A DNA stretch of 33,586 nt from the NCBI GenBank assembly GCA_937870755.1, contig CALMZV010000116.1:1-33586 (forward strand), given 5' to 3'. The notes under the pieces are model-generated. The model saw only the letters and a list, made by a program, of their open reading frames with translations. It searched no databases and was not told the origin of the DNA. Both the position numbers and the translations under genes were made by a program. Positions 15,827 through 24,780 of the stretch are shown here, piece by piece (position 1 is the stretch's first letter; the number at the start of each line of letters is the position of its first letter). This DNA is from an uncultured Methylocystaceae bacterium (lineage in GTDB: Bacteria > Pseudomonadota > Alphaproteobacteria > Rhizobiales > Beijerinckiaceae).

Positions 15827-16651
15827 TCAGCCGCCTTGCGTCGCCCAGTCGGGTTTGCGCTTCTCCACGAACGCGCGCGTGCCCTCGCGTCCTTCCTCGC
15901 TGCGCACGGCGGCGACGAAATCCTCCGCCGCGCGGTCCAGCAGCGCGTCCATGCCGACGCCGCCCTGCGCCACGCGATGCATCAGCGCCTTGGTGATCGC
16001 GACGGCGCCGGGCGAACATTTCAGGATCTGCGCGACATGTTTCTCGATCAGCATTTCGAGTTCGGTGTTGTTGGCGGCGACCTCCGTCACGATGCCGACA
16101 TCGCGCGCCTGCTCGCCGTTGAGTCGCGCGCCGGAGACGCCGAAGCGTCGCGCGGCCGTCAGGCCGATGCGCCGCACCACGAACGGCGAAATCTGCGCCG
16201 GCACGACGCCGATCATCACTTCCGTCATCGCAAGCTGCGCGTCCGCCGTGGCAAGCGTTATGTCGCCGAGACAGGCCATGCCGAACCCGCCGCCCATCGC
16301 CGCGCCTTCCACCACGACGATGGTGGCCTGCCGCGCCTCGTCGATCAGCTGGAACAGCGCGCCGCCGCGCCGGTTCGCTTCCTTCAGCGTGTCGCGTTCG
16401 CCCGGCGCGAGCGGCTTCGAAGCCGCCGCGAAACCCTTGATGTCGCCGCCCGCGCAGAACGTGCCGCCGGCGCCGCGCAGCACGACCACGCGCACGTCCG
16501 CCATGGTCTTGAGCGCATCGAACGTCGCGTAGAGTTCGTCGCCCATGCCGGCGACGAGCGCGTTGCGCATGTCGGGCTTGTTCAGCCACACATGCAGCAC
16601 GGGTCCCTTGCGGTCGAGCTTGATGAATTCCGTCGTCTGCGGCAGGCCCAT
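15827..16651 (-). CDS. Enoyl-CoA hydratase/isomerase family protein (methylglutaconyl/isohexenylglutaconyl-CoA hydratase type)
   Basis: 274 residues, a full crotonase fold. The oxyanion-hole segments are FCAGGD (65-70) and MGGGFG (119-124). The acidic residue Glu144 in TEVMIGVVPAQISPFVV (143-159) matches the catalytic position, and the ISP-x-VV stretch recalls LiuC/AtuE-type hydratases of leucine and terpene degradation. The ATG at 16651 follows GGAGGAGG. It diverges from an AtuA-family gene, which favours an AtuE-like role in acyclic terpene catabolism, though no acyl-CoA carboxylase genes of that pathway are in the window. Substrate assignment is inference; the crotonase call is firm. Confidence 0.88.
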   Translation of the reverse strand: MGLPQTTEFIKLDRKGPVLHVWLNKPDMRNALVAGMGDELYATFDALKTMADVRVVVLRGAGGTFCAGGDIKGFAAASKPLAPGERDTLKEANRRGGALFQLIDEARQATIVVVEGAAMGGGFGMACLGDITLATADAQLAMTEVMIGVVPAQISPFVVRRIGLTAARRFGVSGARLNGEQARDVGIVTEVAANNTELEMLIEKHVAQILKCSPGAVAITKALMHRVAQGGVGMDALLDRAAEDFVAAVRSEEGREGTRAFVEKRKPDWATQGG

Positions 16652-16690
16652 CGTTTCCTCCTCCACGCCGTTCCGGCGCTTTGGCGGCGA

Positions 16691-16718
16691 ATTTGAGGAC
16701 GGTTCAGAATTTTGTCAA
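16691..16718 (-). promoter_or_regulatory. Candidate promoter of the enoyl-CoA hydratase gene
   Basis: On the minus strand TTGACA (16718-16713) is a perfect -35 hexamer, followed after 16 bases by TCAAAT (16696-16691). It lies in the 159-base gap between the two divergent genes. I found no equally clear promoter for the plus-strand AtuA gene. Confidence 0.45.
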
Positions 16719-16810
16719 ACTAGCCTATTCCGCCGGTTCCTGTAGGATTGCAGACGAATGGCGAGGCGCCGCCAGAGCGCCCGCCGTGCGAGGAACGTCT
16801 GGAGAGATTG

Positions 16811-18616
16811 ATGACGAAATCGAAAATCCGCATCGGCGGCGCGTCGGGCTACTGGGGCGACACCAACGCCGCGCCCGCGCAACTGATCGAGAGGGGCGAC
16901 ATCGATTATCTCGTCTTCGACTATCTCGCCGAAGTGACGATGGCGATCCTCGCGAAGCTGAAAAGCCGCAAGGAGGAGGAGGGCTACGCGCGCGATTTCG
17001 TGTTCAACGTCATGAAGCCGCTGCTGCCGCGCATCGTCGAGAAGAAGATCAGGGTCATCGCCAACGCCGGCGGCGTGAATCTCGAAGCCTGCCGCCAGGC
17101 GCTCGAACAGGTGGCGAAAGAGGCGGGCGTGTCGATCCGCATCGGAACGGTCGAGGGCGACGATCTGCTGCCGCGCGCCGACGAACTCAGGACGTTCGAC
17201 GTGCGCGAGATGCGCTCGGGCGCGCCCCTGCCGGACAGGTTGATGAGCGCCAACGCCTATCTCGGCGCCTTTCCGATCGCCGCCGCGCTCGCCGCCGGCG
17301 CCGATGTGGTGCTCACCGGCCGTTGCGTCGACAGCGCCGTGTCGCTCGCCCCGCTCATTCACGAATTCGGGTGGACGGCGCAGGACTACGACAAGCTGGC
17401 GCAGGGTTCGCTCTGCGGCCACCTGCTCGAATGCGGCGGACAGGTCACGGGCGGCAATTTCACCGACTGGAAGGATGTCGAGGCCGGCTGGGACGATGTC
17501 GGCTTCCCGATCGCCGAATGCACGCCCGACGGCGCCTTCGTCATCACCAAGCCGCAGGGCACGGGCGGCGCCGTCACGCCGTTCACGGTCGGCGAACAGA
17601 TGCTCTACGAGATCGGCGATCCCGCCGCCTATCTTTTGCCGGACGTGGCGTGCGATTTCTCGCATGTGACGATGGTTCAGGAGGGCAAGGACCGCGTGCG
17701 GGTGGCCGGCGCGCGCGGGCGCATGCCGACGACGACCTACAAGGTCAGCGCGACCTACGCCGGCGGGTTCCGCTCCGTCGGATCGACCGTCATCGCGGGG
17801 TTCGACGCCGCCGCGAAGGCGCGCCGCACCGGCGAGGCGATCCTGAAGCGCGTGAGCCGCATGTTGCAGGAACGCGGCCTGCCGCCGTTCGGCGCGACCG
17901 CGCTCGACGTCATCGGCGACGAGGCGCTCTACGGCGGGAGCGCCGACAGGAGCCGGCCCGCGCCGCGCGAGGTGGTGCTGCGGCTCGCCGTGCAGCATCC
18001 CGGTCGGGAAGGGGTGGAGCTGTTCTCCAAGGAATACGTCGGCACCGGACTTTCCATGGCGACCGGGCGTTGCGGAATCGAGGGCGGTCGCCCGTCCGCC
18101 TCGCCGATGGTGAAGCTATTTTCCTTCCTCATCGACAAGGCGCGGGTGAAGATCGAGGTGAAGCTCGACGGCGCGCCGGTCGCCTTCGCGCCCGCGCTGC
18201 CGCCGGCCGGCCATATGGACATTCCGCCGCGTGTCGAAAGTCCGCCCGACAGGCCGATCGCCGGCCGCACGATCGAGGCGCCGTTGATCGCGCTCGCGGT
18301 CGCGCGCTCCGGCGACAAGGGCGCCGACGCCAACATCGGCGTGATCGCGCGCAAGAGCGAATATCTCGACGCCATTCGCGCGAGCCTCACGCCGCAGTCG
18401 GTGAAGGCGTATTTCGCCCATCTCGTGCAGGGCGAGGTCGAGCGTTACGAACTGCCCGGCGTCCACGGATTGAACTTCATGCTGCGCGACAGTCTGGGCG
18501 GCGGCGGAACCTCCTCCGTGCGGCTCGACGTGCAGGCGAAGACCTACGCGCAGTTGCTTCTGTCGATCCCGGTGCGCGTGCCGGAAGCGTGGGGCAACGA
18601 GTTGGGGCTCGCATGA
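16811..18616 (+). CDS. AtuA-family protein (acyclic terpene utilisation, DUF1446)
   Basis: 601 residues. The N-terminal DUF1446 domain (about 5-455) opens with IRIGGASGYWGDT and has IANAGGVN and VLTGRCVDSAVS. The C-terminal domain (about 485-595) has VARSGDKGADANIG and a Gly-rich LRDSLGGGGTSS. Both domains are joined, as in AtuA, a protein needed for citronellol and geraniol degradation in Pseudomonas whose biochemical role is unknown. The start at 16811 follows GGAGAG (16801-16806); the 21 codons upstream lack family similarity. It diverges from the hydratase gene, and its stop lies 6 bases from the stop of the opposing regulator gene. Confidence 0.85.
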   Translation: MTKSKIRIGGASGYWGDTNAAPAQLIERGDIDYLVFDYLAEVTMAILAKLKSRKEEEGYARDFVFNVMKPLLPRIVEKKIRVIANAGGVNLEACRQALEQVAKEAGVSIRIGTVEGDDLLPRADELRTFDVREMRSGAPLPDRLMSANAYLGAFPIAAALAAGADVVLTGRCVDSAVSLAPLIHEFGWTAQDYDKLAQGSLCGHLLECGGQVTGGNFTDWKDVEAGWDDVGFPIAECTPDGAFVITKPQGTGGAVTPFTVGEQMLYEIGDPAAYLLPDVACDFSHVTMVQEGKDRVRVAGARGRMPTTTYKVSATYAGGFRSVGSTVIAGFDAAAKARRTGEAILKRVSRMLQERGLPPFGATALDVIGDEALYGGSADRSRPAPREVVLRLAVQHPGREGVELFSKEYVGTGLSMATGRCGIEGGRPSASPMVKLFSFLIDKARVKIEVKLDGAPVAFAPALPPAGHMDIPPRVESPPDRPIAGRTIEAPLIALAVARSGDKGADANIGVIARKSEYLDAIRASLTPQSVKAYFAHLVQGEVERYELPGVHGLNFMLRDSLGGGGTSSVRLDVQAKTYAQLLLSIPVRVPEAWGNELGLA

Positions 18617-18622
18617 GCGGCG

Positions 18623-19411
18623 CTATTTTTGCACGAGTGCGCGCAGAGCGTCCGCCGTCTTCGCGTCGGCGGGAAAGAAAGATTCGATCGCCAGTTCCGA
18701 CAGCGTCACATCGACCGGCGTGCCGAACACGGTGATGGTGGAGATGAACGACAGTTCGCCGGCCTGCGTGCGCAGCACCAGCGGCACGGCGATGGCGGGC
18801 GGCGTCGCGCCGCGCGCGCGCGTTTGCTTCGGCTTCGGATAGGAGTCGAGTTCGGCGTAAAGTTCTTCGAGCGTCTCGTCCGCGCTGGCCTCGATCTGCG
18901 CGCGCAGGCGCGTCAGGAGATGGTCGCGCCATTCGCCGAAATTGACGATGCGTGGCTGAAGCCCCTCGGGATGCAGCGCCAGCCGCAGGATGTTCACCGC
19001 GCCCGTCAGTAGCGACGGCGAAACGCCCTCCAGCAATGGCGCGACCGTGCGGTTGGCGGCGATCATCGTCCAGTGCCGGTCGACGGCGAGCGCGGGATAG
19101 GGCTCGTGGCTGGCCAGCACCTGTTGGACCGCCGCGCGCGCGGCCGCCAGCGCGGGATCGTCGAGCGGGCGCGCGGGATAAACGGGCGCGAAGCCCGCCG
19201 CCAGCAGGATGTGATTGCGCTCGCGCAGCGGAATGGCGAGAGCGTCCGACAGGTGCAGGATCATCTCGCGCGAGGGCTGCGCGCGGCCGGTTTCGACAAA
19301 GCTCAGGTGGCGCGTCGAAATCTCGGCCTCGCACGCGAGCGCGAGCTGGCTGAGACGCCGGCGCTGGCGCCAGCTTTTCAAGTGATCGCCGACGGGTCGC
19401 TGATATCCCAT
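18623..19411 (-). CDS. XRE-family transcriptional regulator with MmyB-like ligand-binding domain
   Basis: 262 residues. An N-terminal helix-turn-helix (about 8-62) includes RRLSQLALACEAEISTRHLS and FVETGRAQPSREM, the standard XRE arrangement. The C-terminal part (about 85-260) fits the MmyB-like ligand-binding domain, which in Streptomyces MmyB binds a fatty-acid-like molecule in a PAS fold. The effector here is unknown. The gene diverges from a small membrane protein, with a palindromic candidate operator between them, so it probably regulates itself and that neighbour. It converges on the AtuA gene and is less likely to control it directly. Confidence 0.85.
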   Translation of the reverse strand: MGYQRPVGDHLKSWRQRRRLSQLALACEAEISTRHLSFVETGRAQPSREMILHLSDALAIPLRERNHILLAAGFAPVYPARPLDDPALAAARAAVQQVLASHEPYPALAVDRHWTMIAANRTVAPLLEGVSPSLLTGAVNILRLALHPEGLQPRIVNFGEWRDHLLTRLRAQIEASADETLEELYAELDSYPKPKQTRARGATPPAIAVPLVLRTQAGELSFISTITVFGTPVDVTLSELAIESFFPADAKTADALRALVQK

Positions 19412-19444
19412 GGGCGCATGGTAGCACGCCGCCGCGCCCCACCC

Positions 19445-19461
19445 ATTACCTGCCGGGTAAT
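19445..19461. promoter_or_regulatory. Palindromic candidate operator of the XRE regulator
   Basis: ATTACCTGCCGGGTAAT is an inverted repeat with ATTACC and GGTAAT arms and a 5-base centre. It sits 34 bases upstream of the regulator start in the divergent intergenic region, the usual place for autoregulation. Binding is inferred from position and symmetry. Confidence 0.55.
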
Positions 19462-19574
19462 CGACGCGCGGCCTTCCTCATAGCAACCTGGCGACAACCG
19501 CCGCAGGACGGCTGCGCAACGCAGACGGGCGCCGTGACCGTCGGACAGCCGCCCCGCAAGCACAGGAGGTAGAC

Positions 19575-19970
19575 ATGCGTATGATCGTTTCTTCGCCGCT
19601 GCTGCGCAACGTGCTGATCGTCGACGCCGCCTTCAGCGGCGCCGCGGGCGTCACGCTCGCCGCCGCCGCCGGGCCGTTCGCAGCCATGTCCGGACTGCCA
19701 CACGCGCTCGTGCTCGGCGTCGGCGTGTTTCTCATGCCGTATGCGCTCGTCGTCGGCTCGCTCGGCCTGTGCGCCCTGCTGCCGCCGGCCGCGGCCCGGC
19801 TCGTGGTGGCGGGCAATGCGCTCTGGGTGGCGGCGAGTCTCGCCGCGCTCGCGCAGACGCAACCGACATCGTTCGGGGTTGTCGCGGTCGTCGGTCAGGC
19901 GGTCGTGGTCGCGGCGCTTGCAGCGGGACAGGCGGTGGGCCTGAGGAGATCCGCGCCGGCGACGGCCTGA
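19575..19970 (+). CDS. Small four-helix integral membrane protein
   Basis: 131 residues with about four hydrophobic segments (near 12-34, 44-68, 73-94, 100-122) and almost no charged residues apart from the termini. I do not recognise the family and see no catalytic motif. A strong ribosome site (AGGAGGT) precedes the ATG, which supports a real gene. It is transcribed away from the XRE/MmyB-type regulator with a palindrome in the 163-base gap, so it is the likely regulated target. Its stop is 27 bases from the converging rppH stop. Confidence 0.72.
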   Translation: MRMIVSSPLLRNVLIVDAAFSGAAGVTLAAAAGPFAAMSGLPHALVLGVGVFLMPYALVVGSLGLCALLPPAAARLVVAGNALWVAASLAALAQTQPTSFGVVAVVGQAVVVAALAAGQAVGLRRSAPATA

Positions 19971-19997
19971 AGAGCGCTTCGCAGTTTGGTCGCGCGC

Positions 19998-20510
19998 TTA
20001 CGAGCGCGCGCCGTATGGCGCGAACGCCGCGCAGACTTTCTCGTACACCGGCCGTTTGAACGGAATGATCAGTTCCGGCAGCCGCTCCATCCGCTCCCAG
20101 CGCCAGGCGTCGAACTCCGGCTTGTGGCCGGGGCCTGGATCGTGGATGTCGATCTCGTTCTCCTCGCCCGTGAACCGCAGCGCGAACCATTTCTGCGTCT
20201 GGCCGCGAAAGCCGCCTCGCCACGCCGTGCGGGCGATGTCCGCCGGCAGGTCGTAGGAAAACCAGTCCGGCGCCTCGGCGATCAGCGCGACCGAGGACAC
20301 GTTCGTTTCCTCGCGCAACTCGCGCAGCGCCGCGGCGTACGGCGCCTCGCCCTCATCGATGCCGCCCTGCGGCATCTGCCATTCGTAGCCGGGCGCGACA
20401 TGCTCGGGCTGCTTCTTGTCGCGCCGGCGACCGACGAACACCAGACCCTGATGATTGATGAGCATCACGCCCACGCACGGGCGATAGGGCGGGGGAGCGT
20501 CGCGGTTCAT
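19998..20510 (-). CDS. rppH: RNA pyrophosphohydrolase RppH (Nudix)
   Basis: 170 residues. The Nudix box begins at [17 protein letters not shown] and ends REETNV, with the glutamates that bind Mg2+. The surrounding sequence ([29 protein letters not shown]) matches RppH/IalA of alphaproteobacteria. The enzyme removes pyrophosphate from 5'-triphosphate ends of RNA, starting decay; in Bartonella the homologue was described as invasion protein A and shown to act on dinucleoside polyphosphates. The start overlaps the DUF610 gene stop by 4 bases (ATGA), so it is the last gene of the envelope operon. Confidence 0.93.
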   Translation of the reverse strand: MNRDAPPPYRPCVGVMLINHQGLVFVGRRRDKKQPEHVAPGYEWQMPQGGIDEGEAPYAAALRELREETNVSSVALIAEAPDWFSYDLPADIARTAWRGGFRGQTQKWFALRFTGEENEIDIHDPGPGHKPEFDAWRWERMERLPELIIPFKRPVYEKVCAAFAPYGARS

Positions 20511-21748
20511 TGCGCGGCGGGCCTGCGTGCGGAAACGGAGGGGCCGGCGTTGAGCATGGCGCTTGCCGGCACCAGCGCGACGCCGCGCTGCTCGAGCGCG
20601 CGCGCGAACCGCGACACGCGGTCGATGCTCGCCGGCAGCGCGTTTGCAAAGCCGAGCGCGACGCCTTTCTGTCGGGCCTGCGCCTCCAGCCGGACGAGCG
20701 CGGCCTCGATCGCCTCGGGGCGGGGATCGGCGTCGATCACGATGTCGGCGCGCGCGCTCGGCAGGCCGATCCGTCCGGCCGCGTCCAGCGCCAGCGATTG
20801 CGGCGCCGTCGCATCGTCGATGAAGGCGAGGCCGCGCGCCGACAGTTCGCGCAACATCGGCGTCAGCGCGCTGTCGTTGGCGAGAAATTTCGCGCCGAGA
20901 AAATTCACGAGGCCGACATAGCCGGAAAAGCGGGTCATCAGCCAATGCAGGTCGGCCGTCGCCTGATCGGGCGCGGAGTCTGTCTTGAGCGTGTGCGGAC
21001 CGGGATCGCTGCGCGGCGCGTCGAACGATTCCATCGGCGCCTGCAGGAACGTTTCGTGGCCGCGCTCGCGCGCGCGGCGCGCCTCGCCCGCCACGTCCTC
21101 GCCGTAGGGCGCGAATGCGAACGAAACCTCGGCCGGCAGCTTTTCGAGCGCGGACGTGGTGGTGGCGCTCGACAGGCCCAGCCCTCCGACGATCAGCGCG
21201 ATGCGCGGCGCGTCGCGTTTCACCCGCTGCGACAGCACCACCGGCCGCGCGTAGACGTCGACCGGCCTGGCGCCGTCCGGCCCGATGCGCGGCAGAACGC
21301 CGTGGCGTGATCTTTCCGACAGGCGCCGGTCGGGCGCGGGCGCGAGCGAAATGCCGGAGGCGGGCTGGTCGAGCTGAATGATCATCGCGCCGGGGGCGTC
21401 GCCGCCGCCCGCGCGCGTCACCTTCACGCCGGTCGCGCGCTCCACTTCGCCCGCCGTCTGCGCCGCCGGCGGGCGCTCGGCCAGCCGGTCGGCGGCGGGC
21501 GCGCCCTGGGCGATCGACGCCGTCGCGTCGGCGACCTGCGGCGGCTTGACCGTCTCGATCCGCGCGACCGCGCGCGGCCGCCCGCCGTTCGGATCGCCGT
21601 AGAGCGCGACCGCCGCCACCGCGGCGCAGGCCGACAGGGCCGCGCCGCCGATCAGCCATGCGCGCACGTCGAGGACCCCGCCAGCCACGCGCGCGGCGGG
21701 TTCGCTCTGTCCCAAGGGCTTGTGAAGATCGTCGGGCCCGGGCCCCAT
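20507..21748 (-). CDS. Divergent polysaccharide deacetylase family protein (DUF610/YibQ)
   Basis: 413 residues. A short cytoplasmic N-terminus with DDLHKPLGQ leads to one membrane helix (about 32-50), a Pro/Ala-rich linker (50-150) and a deacetylase-like domain (about 180-400). Domain landmarks include [29 protein letters not shown] and HTLKTD. The family has a carbohydrate-esterase fold, but its activity is not well established; it commonly travels with EnvC and CtpA and is thought to work at the cell wall. Three in-frame ATGs exist (21808, 21790, 21748); the last fits the family N-terminus best, though its ribosome site is weak. Confidence 0.85.
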   Translation of the reverse strand: MGPGPDDLHKPLGQSEPAARVAGGVLDVRAWLIGGAALSACAAVAAVALYGDPNGGRPRAVARIETVKPPQVADATASIAQGAPAADRLAERPPAAQTAGEVERATGVKVTRAGGGDAPGAMIIQLDQPASGISLAPAPDRRLSERSRHGVLPRIGPDGARPVDVYARPVVLSQRVKRDAPRIALIVGGLGLSSATTTSALEKLPAEVSFAFAPYGEDVAGEARRARERGHETFLQAPMESFDAPRSDPGPHTLKTDSAPDQATADLHWLMTRFSGYVGLVNFLGAKFLANDSALTPMLRELSARGLAFIDDATAPQSLALDAAGRIGLPSARADIVIDADPRPEAIEAALVRLEAQARQKGVALGFANALPASIDRVSRFARALEQRGVALVPASAMLNAGPSVSARRPAAQ

Positions 21749-21862
21749 CGAGGTCTCGCGGTAATCGCCACGCGAATCAGGCGGGCGCATCGACCATTGT
21801 GCCGACATGCGAACGCCGCGTCGAGACGGCGGTCGCGACGCGGCGTTGCAGGAGCGTTCGCC

Positions 21863-23287
21863 TCAGTTCTTCGGCGCGGCCGGCTGCTGGACGGCCGGCG
21901 GCGGCGCGAGCTTCTCGGGCGGCGCGGCCGGCGCGTCCTTGGCGGCGTCTTTCGGCGCATCCTTTGGGGCGGGCTTGGGCTGCGACTCGGCCTGCAACTG
22001 GGCGACCGTCTTCACCCCGCGCAGGAGCTCCTGCGCGGCGATCAACTGCTTGTCCTTCGTCACGTCCGGCGGCACGTAGGCCTGCGAGCCGGATTTCTCC
22101 TCCTCGCCGTTCTTCAGGTGGCCTTTCAGCGCGGCCTCGCCCTTCGTGTCGTCCTTGCCTTTCAGCTCGTCCGGCACGTCCTGCAGCACCTGGATGTCCG
22201 GGTCGATGCCCTTGGCCTGGATCGACCGGCCCGACGGTGTGTAGTAGCGCGCGGTCGTCAGCCGCAGCGCGCCGTTGTTCTGGCCGAGCGGCAGAATGGT
22301 CTGCACCGATCCCTTGCCGAACGAGCGCGTGCCGAGAATGGTCGCGCGCTTGTGGTCCTGCAGCGCGCCGGCCACGATTTCGGACGCCGACGCCGAGCCG
22401 CCGTTGATGAGGATGACGACGGGCTTGCCCTTCGACAGGTCGCCCGCGCGCGCGTTGTAGCGCTGCGTCTCGTCGGCGTTGCGCCCGCGCGTGGAGACGA
22501 TCTCGCCACGGTCGAGAAACGCGTTGGAGACCGAAATCGACTGGTCGAGCAGCCCGCCCGGATTGTTGCGCAGGTCGAGAATGTAGCCCTTGAACTTGTC
22601 GGCCGGTATTTCCTGCGAGAACTTCTGGATCGCGTTCTTCACGCCCTCGAACGTCTGTTCGTTGAATTGCGTGATGCGGATGTAGCCGATGTCCTCGCCT
22701 TCCTTGCGCGTGCGCACGGACTTGATCTGGATGACGGCGCGCACGAGTTTGATCTCGACCTTGTCGCGCTTGGCGCCGCGCAGGATGGTGAGCGCCACCG
22801 GCGTGTTGACGGCGCCGCGCATCTTGTCGACCGCCTGATTGAGGGTCATGCCCTGCACGGTCTCCCCGTCGATCGCCGAGATCAGGTCGCCCGCCATCAC
22901 GCCCGCGCGTGAGGCCGGCGTGTCGTCGATCGGCGTCACCACCTTCACCAGCCCGTCTTCCTGGGTCACCTCGATGCCCAGACCGCCGAATTCGCCCCGC
23001 GTCTGCACCTGCATGTCGCGGAACGTCTTGGTGTCCATGTAGCTCGAATGCGGATCGAGCGAGGTGAGCATGCCGTTGATGGCGGATTCGACCAGCTTCT
23101 GGTCGTCCGGTTTTTCCACGTAGTCGGCGCGCACTTTCTCGAACACGTCGCCAAACAGGTTGAGGCTGCGGTAGGTGTCGGCCCCCGCGGCCCGCGCATT
23201 GGCGGATGTGAACAACATCTGCTGGCTGACGACGGAAGCCGTCGCGCCCAGCGCCGCGCCCATGAGGACGAGATGAGCCTTTCGCAT
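21863..23287 (-). CDS. ctpA: S41 carboxyl-terminal processing peptidase (CtpA)
   Basis: 474 residues, exported through an N-terminal signal (hydrophobic residues 5-20). A PDZ domain (about 98-172) precedes the S41 protease domain. The catalytic Ser300 lies in GGSASASEI and Lys325 in SFGKGSVQT, forming the family's Ser-Lys dyad. CtpA-type enzymes trim periplasmic proteins, including cell-wall hydrolases. The C-terminal tail (about 435-474) is Pro/Ala/Lys-rich with imperfect PKDA repeats and is probably disordered. The ATG shares one base with the EnvC-like gene's stop (TAATG), so protease and hydrolase activator are translationally coupled. Confidence 0.92.
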   Translation of the reverse strand: MRKAHLVLMGAALGATASVVSQQMLFTSANARAAGADTYRSLNLFGDVFEKVRADYVEKPDDQKLVESAINGMLTSLDPHSSYMDTKTFRDMQVQTRGEFGGLGIEVTQEDGLVKVVTPIDDTPASRAGVMAGDLISAIDGETVQGMTLNQAVDKMRGAVNTPVALTILRGAKRDKVEIKLVRAVIQIKSVRTRKEGEDIGYIRITQFNEQTFEGVKNAIQKFSQEIPADKFKGYILDLRNNPGGLLDQSISVSNAFLDRGEIVSTRGRNADETQRYNARAGDLSKGKPVVILINGGSASASEIVAGALQDHKRATILGTRSFGKGSVQTILPLGQNNGALRLTTARYYTPSGRSIQAKGIDPDIQVLQDVPDELKGKDDTKGEAALKGHLKNGEEEKSGSQAYVPPDVTKDKQLIAAQELLRGVKTVAQLQAESQPKPAPKDAPKDAAKDAPAAPPEKLAPPPAVQQPAAPKN

Positions 23288-24669
23288 TATCCACGAACCT
23301 TTTTCACGTCGCCCCGCGCCCACCAGGGCGAAGGGTCGATCGGGGAGCCATCTTTTCTGAACTCAACATAGAGGATGGGCTGGCTTGCGCCAATGGCGGC
23401 GGTCGAAGCCGCGCGCGTGGCGCCCTCTCCCATCGTGGCGACGGGCTCGCCGGCAAGCACGAACTGGCCATGCGCCACGTGAATGCGCTCCATGCCCGCA
23501 AGTACGACGTAATAGCCTTCGCCCGCGTTCAAGATGAGCAATTGTCCATAGCCGCGGTAGGGCGCGGCGAACGCCACCCAACCGTCGGCTGGCGAGACGA
23601 CGACCGATTTCGGCCGCGCCGCGATCGACATGCCCTTCTCGGCGCCGCCGAACGCGTCGTTGTCGCCGAACGCCTTCAAAATCTGGCCGTTGACCGGCAT
23701 CGGCGCGCGCCCCCTGGTGGCGGCGAACGCGACGGCTGGCGCGAGCCTGGCCGTATCCTTGAATGGCGAAGCCGCGATCCGCGCCTTCTGTTCCTCCGTT
23801 TCGAGCGCGGCGGTCTGCCTGCGCGCGTCCTCCGCCTTCCTGGCCTCGTCCGCCGCGCGCTGGGCGCCGGACAGGTCCGCCTCCATCCGCGCGATCAGAT
23901 CTTTCAGGCTGCCCGCCTGCCGGGCGAGGTCTTCGGCGCGCCGGCGCTCGGCGTCGAGCGCGCTCTGCGCTTCGCCGAGCGCCTTCTGCCGCGTTTCGAA
24001 CAACGCGGCGAGCCGCGTGCGCTCCTCGCCGAGCCCGCGCTGCTCGAGCGCCAGCCGCTCGCGCTCGACGGCCATGCCGGCGCGCACGTTTTTCAGTTCC
24101 TGCAGGTCGGCGGCCAGCGCCTGCGTCTCGGCACGCAGTTCCGGCAGCACCGCGCCGAGCTGCATGGAGGTGCGGATGGCCTGCAGCACGTCTTCCGGAT
24201 TCGCCAGCAACGCGGGCGGCGTGCGCCGCCCCATGCGCTGCAAAACGCCGAGAATTTCTCCGACCAGCGCGCGCCGCCCGTCCAGCGAACGTCGAATGCC
24301 GTCCTGCGAGCCGGCGAGCGTATCGAGCCTTCGCTCCACGTCGGCCAGCCGCGCATCGGCCGCGCCCACGCGCGCCGTCGCCTCCATCAGCGCTTCGTTC
24401 AGCCGCGCGCGGTCGACGCCGATGGCGGCGACCTCCATTTCGATCTTCTTGCGGTGCGCGGCCGAAACGCCCAGCGTGTCCTCCACGCTCTTCAGTTCCA
24501 GCTTCTTGTCGCCGACCGGGTCTTCCAGCGGCGGCGGAGGCGGATTTTGGGCCTGGGCGGGCGCGGTCAGGGCGGACGCGGAGGCGAGCGCACAGGCGAG
24601 CGCCAGCGCAAGCCACGCGGCAAGCCGCGCGCGCCATCCCTCCGCCAGCCGTTTGTCCTGAATCCGCAC
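23287..24669 (-). CDS. EnvC-like murein hydrolase activator (degenerate LytM domain)
   Basis: About 460 residues. A signal peptide (hydrophobic run, cleavage near APAQAQ) is followed by a long coiled coil (about 55-310) and a C-terminal M23/LytM domain (about 330-450). The LytM zinc ligands are missing: no H-x-H occurs where SQPILYVEF stands, and the first His-Asp pair is absent. That matches EnvC and related activators, which switch on amidases at the division septum instead of cutting peptidoglycan. The start is uncertain. I chose GTG at 24669 just before the signal; GTG at 24756 is also in frame and neither has a good ribosome site. Confidence 0.82.
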   Translation of the reverse strand: MRIQDKRLAEGWRARLAAWLALALACALASASALTAPAQAQNPPPPPLEDPVGDKKLELKSVEDTLGVSAAHRKKIEMEVAAIGVDRARLNEALMEATARVGAADARLADVERRLDTLAGSQDGIRRSLDGRRALVGEILGVLQRMGRRTPPALLANPEDVLQAIRTSMQLGAVLPELRAETQALAADLQELKNVRAGMAVERERLALEQRGLGEERTRLAALFETRQKALGEAQSALDAERRRAEDLARQAGSLKDLIARMEADLSGAQRAADEARKAEDARRQTAALETEEQKARIAASPFKDTARLAPAVAFAATRGRAPMPVNGQILKAFGDNDAFGGAEKGMSIAARPKSVVVSPADGWVAFAAPYRGYGQLLILNAGEGYYVVLAGMERIHVAHGQFVLAGEPVATMGEGATRAASTAAIGASQPILYVEFRKDGSPIDPSPWWARGDVKKVRG

Positions 24670-24780
24670 GATGTCCGTTATCGAAAGCTCGCGAATCGCC
24701 GCGCTCCAGTGTGAGCCCGCGCGCGTTCCGCGCAACGACGCTCTTGTGTGACCCACGATTTCGGCAAGGGCGTGGCGGCG

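Noticed and set aside
23287-24669. Active M23 endopeptidase
   Set aside because: The zinc-binding His and Asp residues, including the H-x-H motif, are missing.
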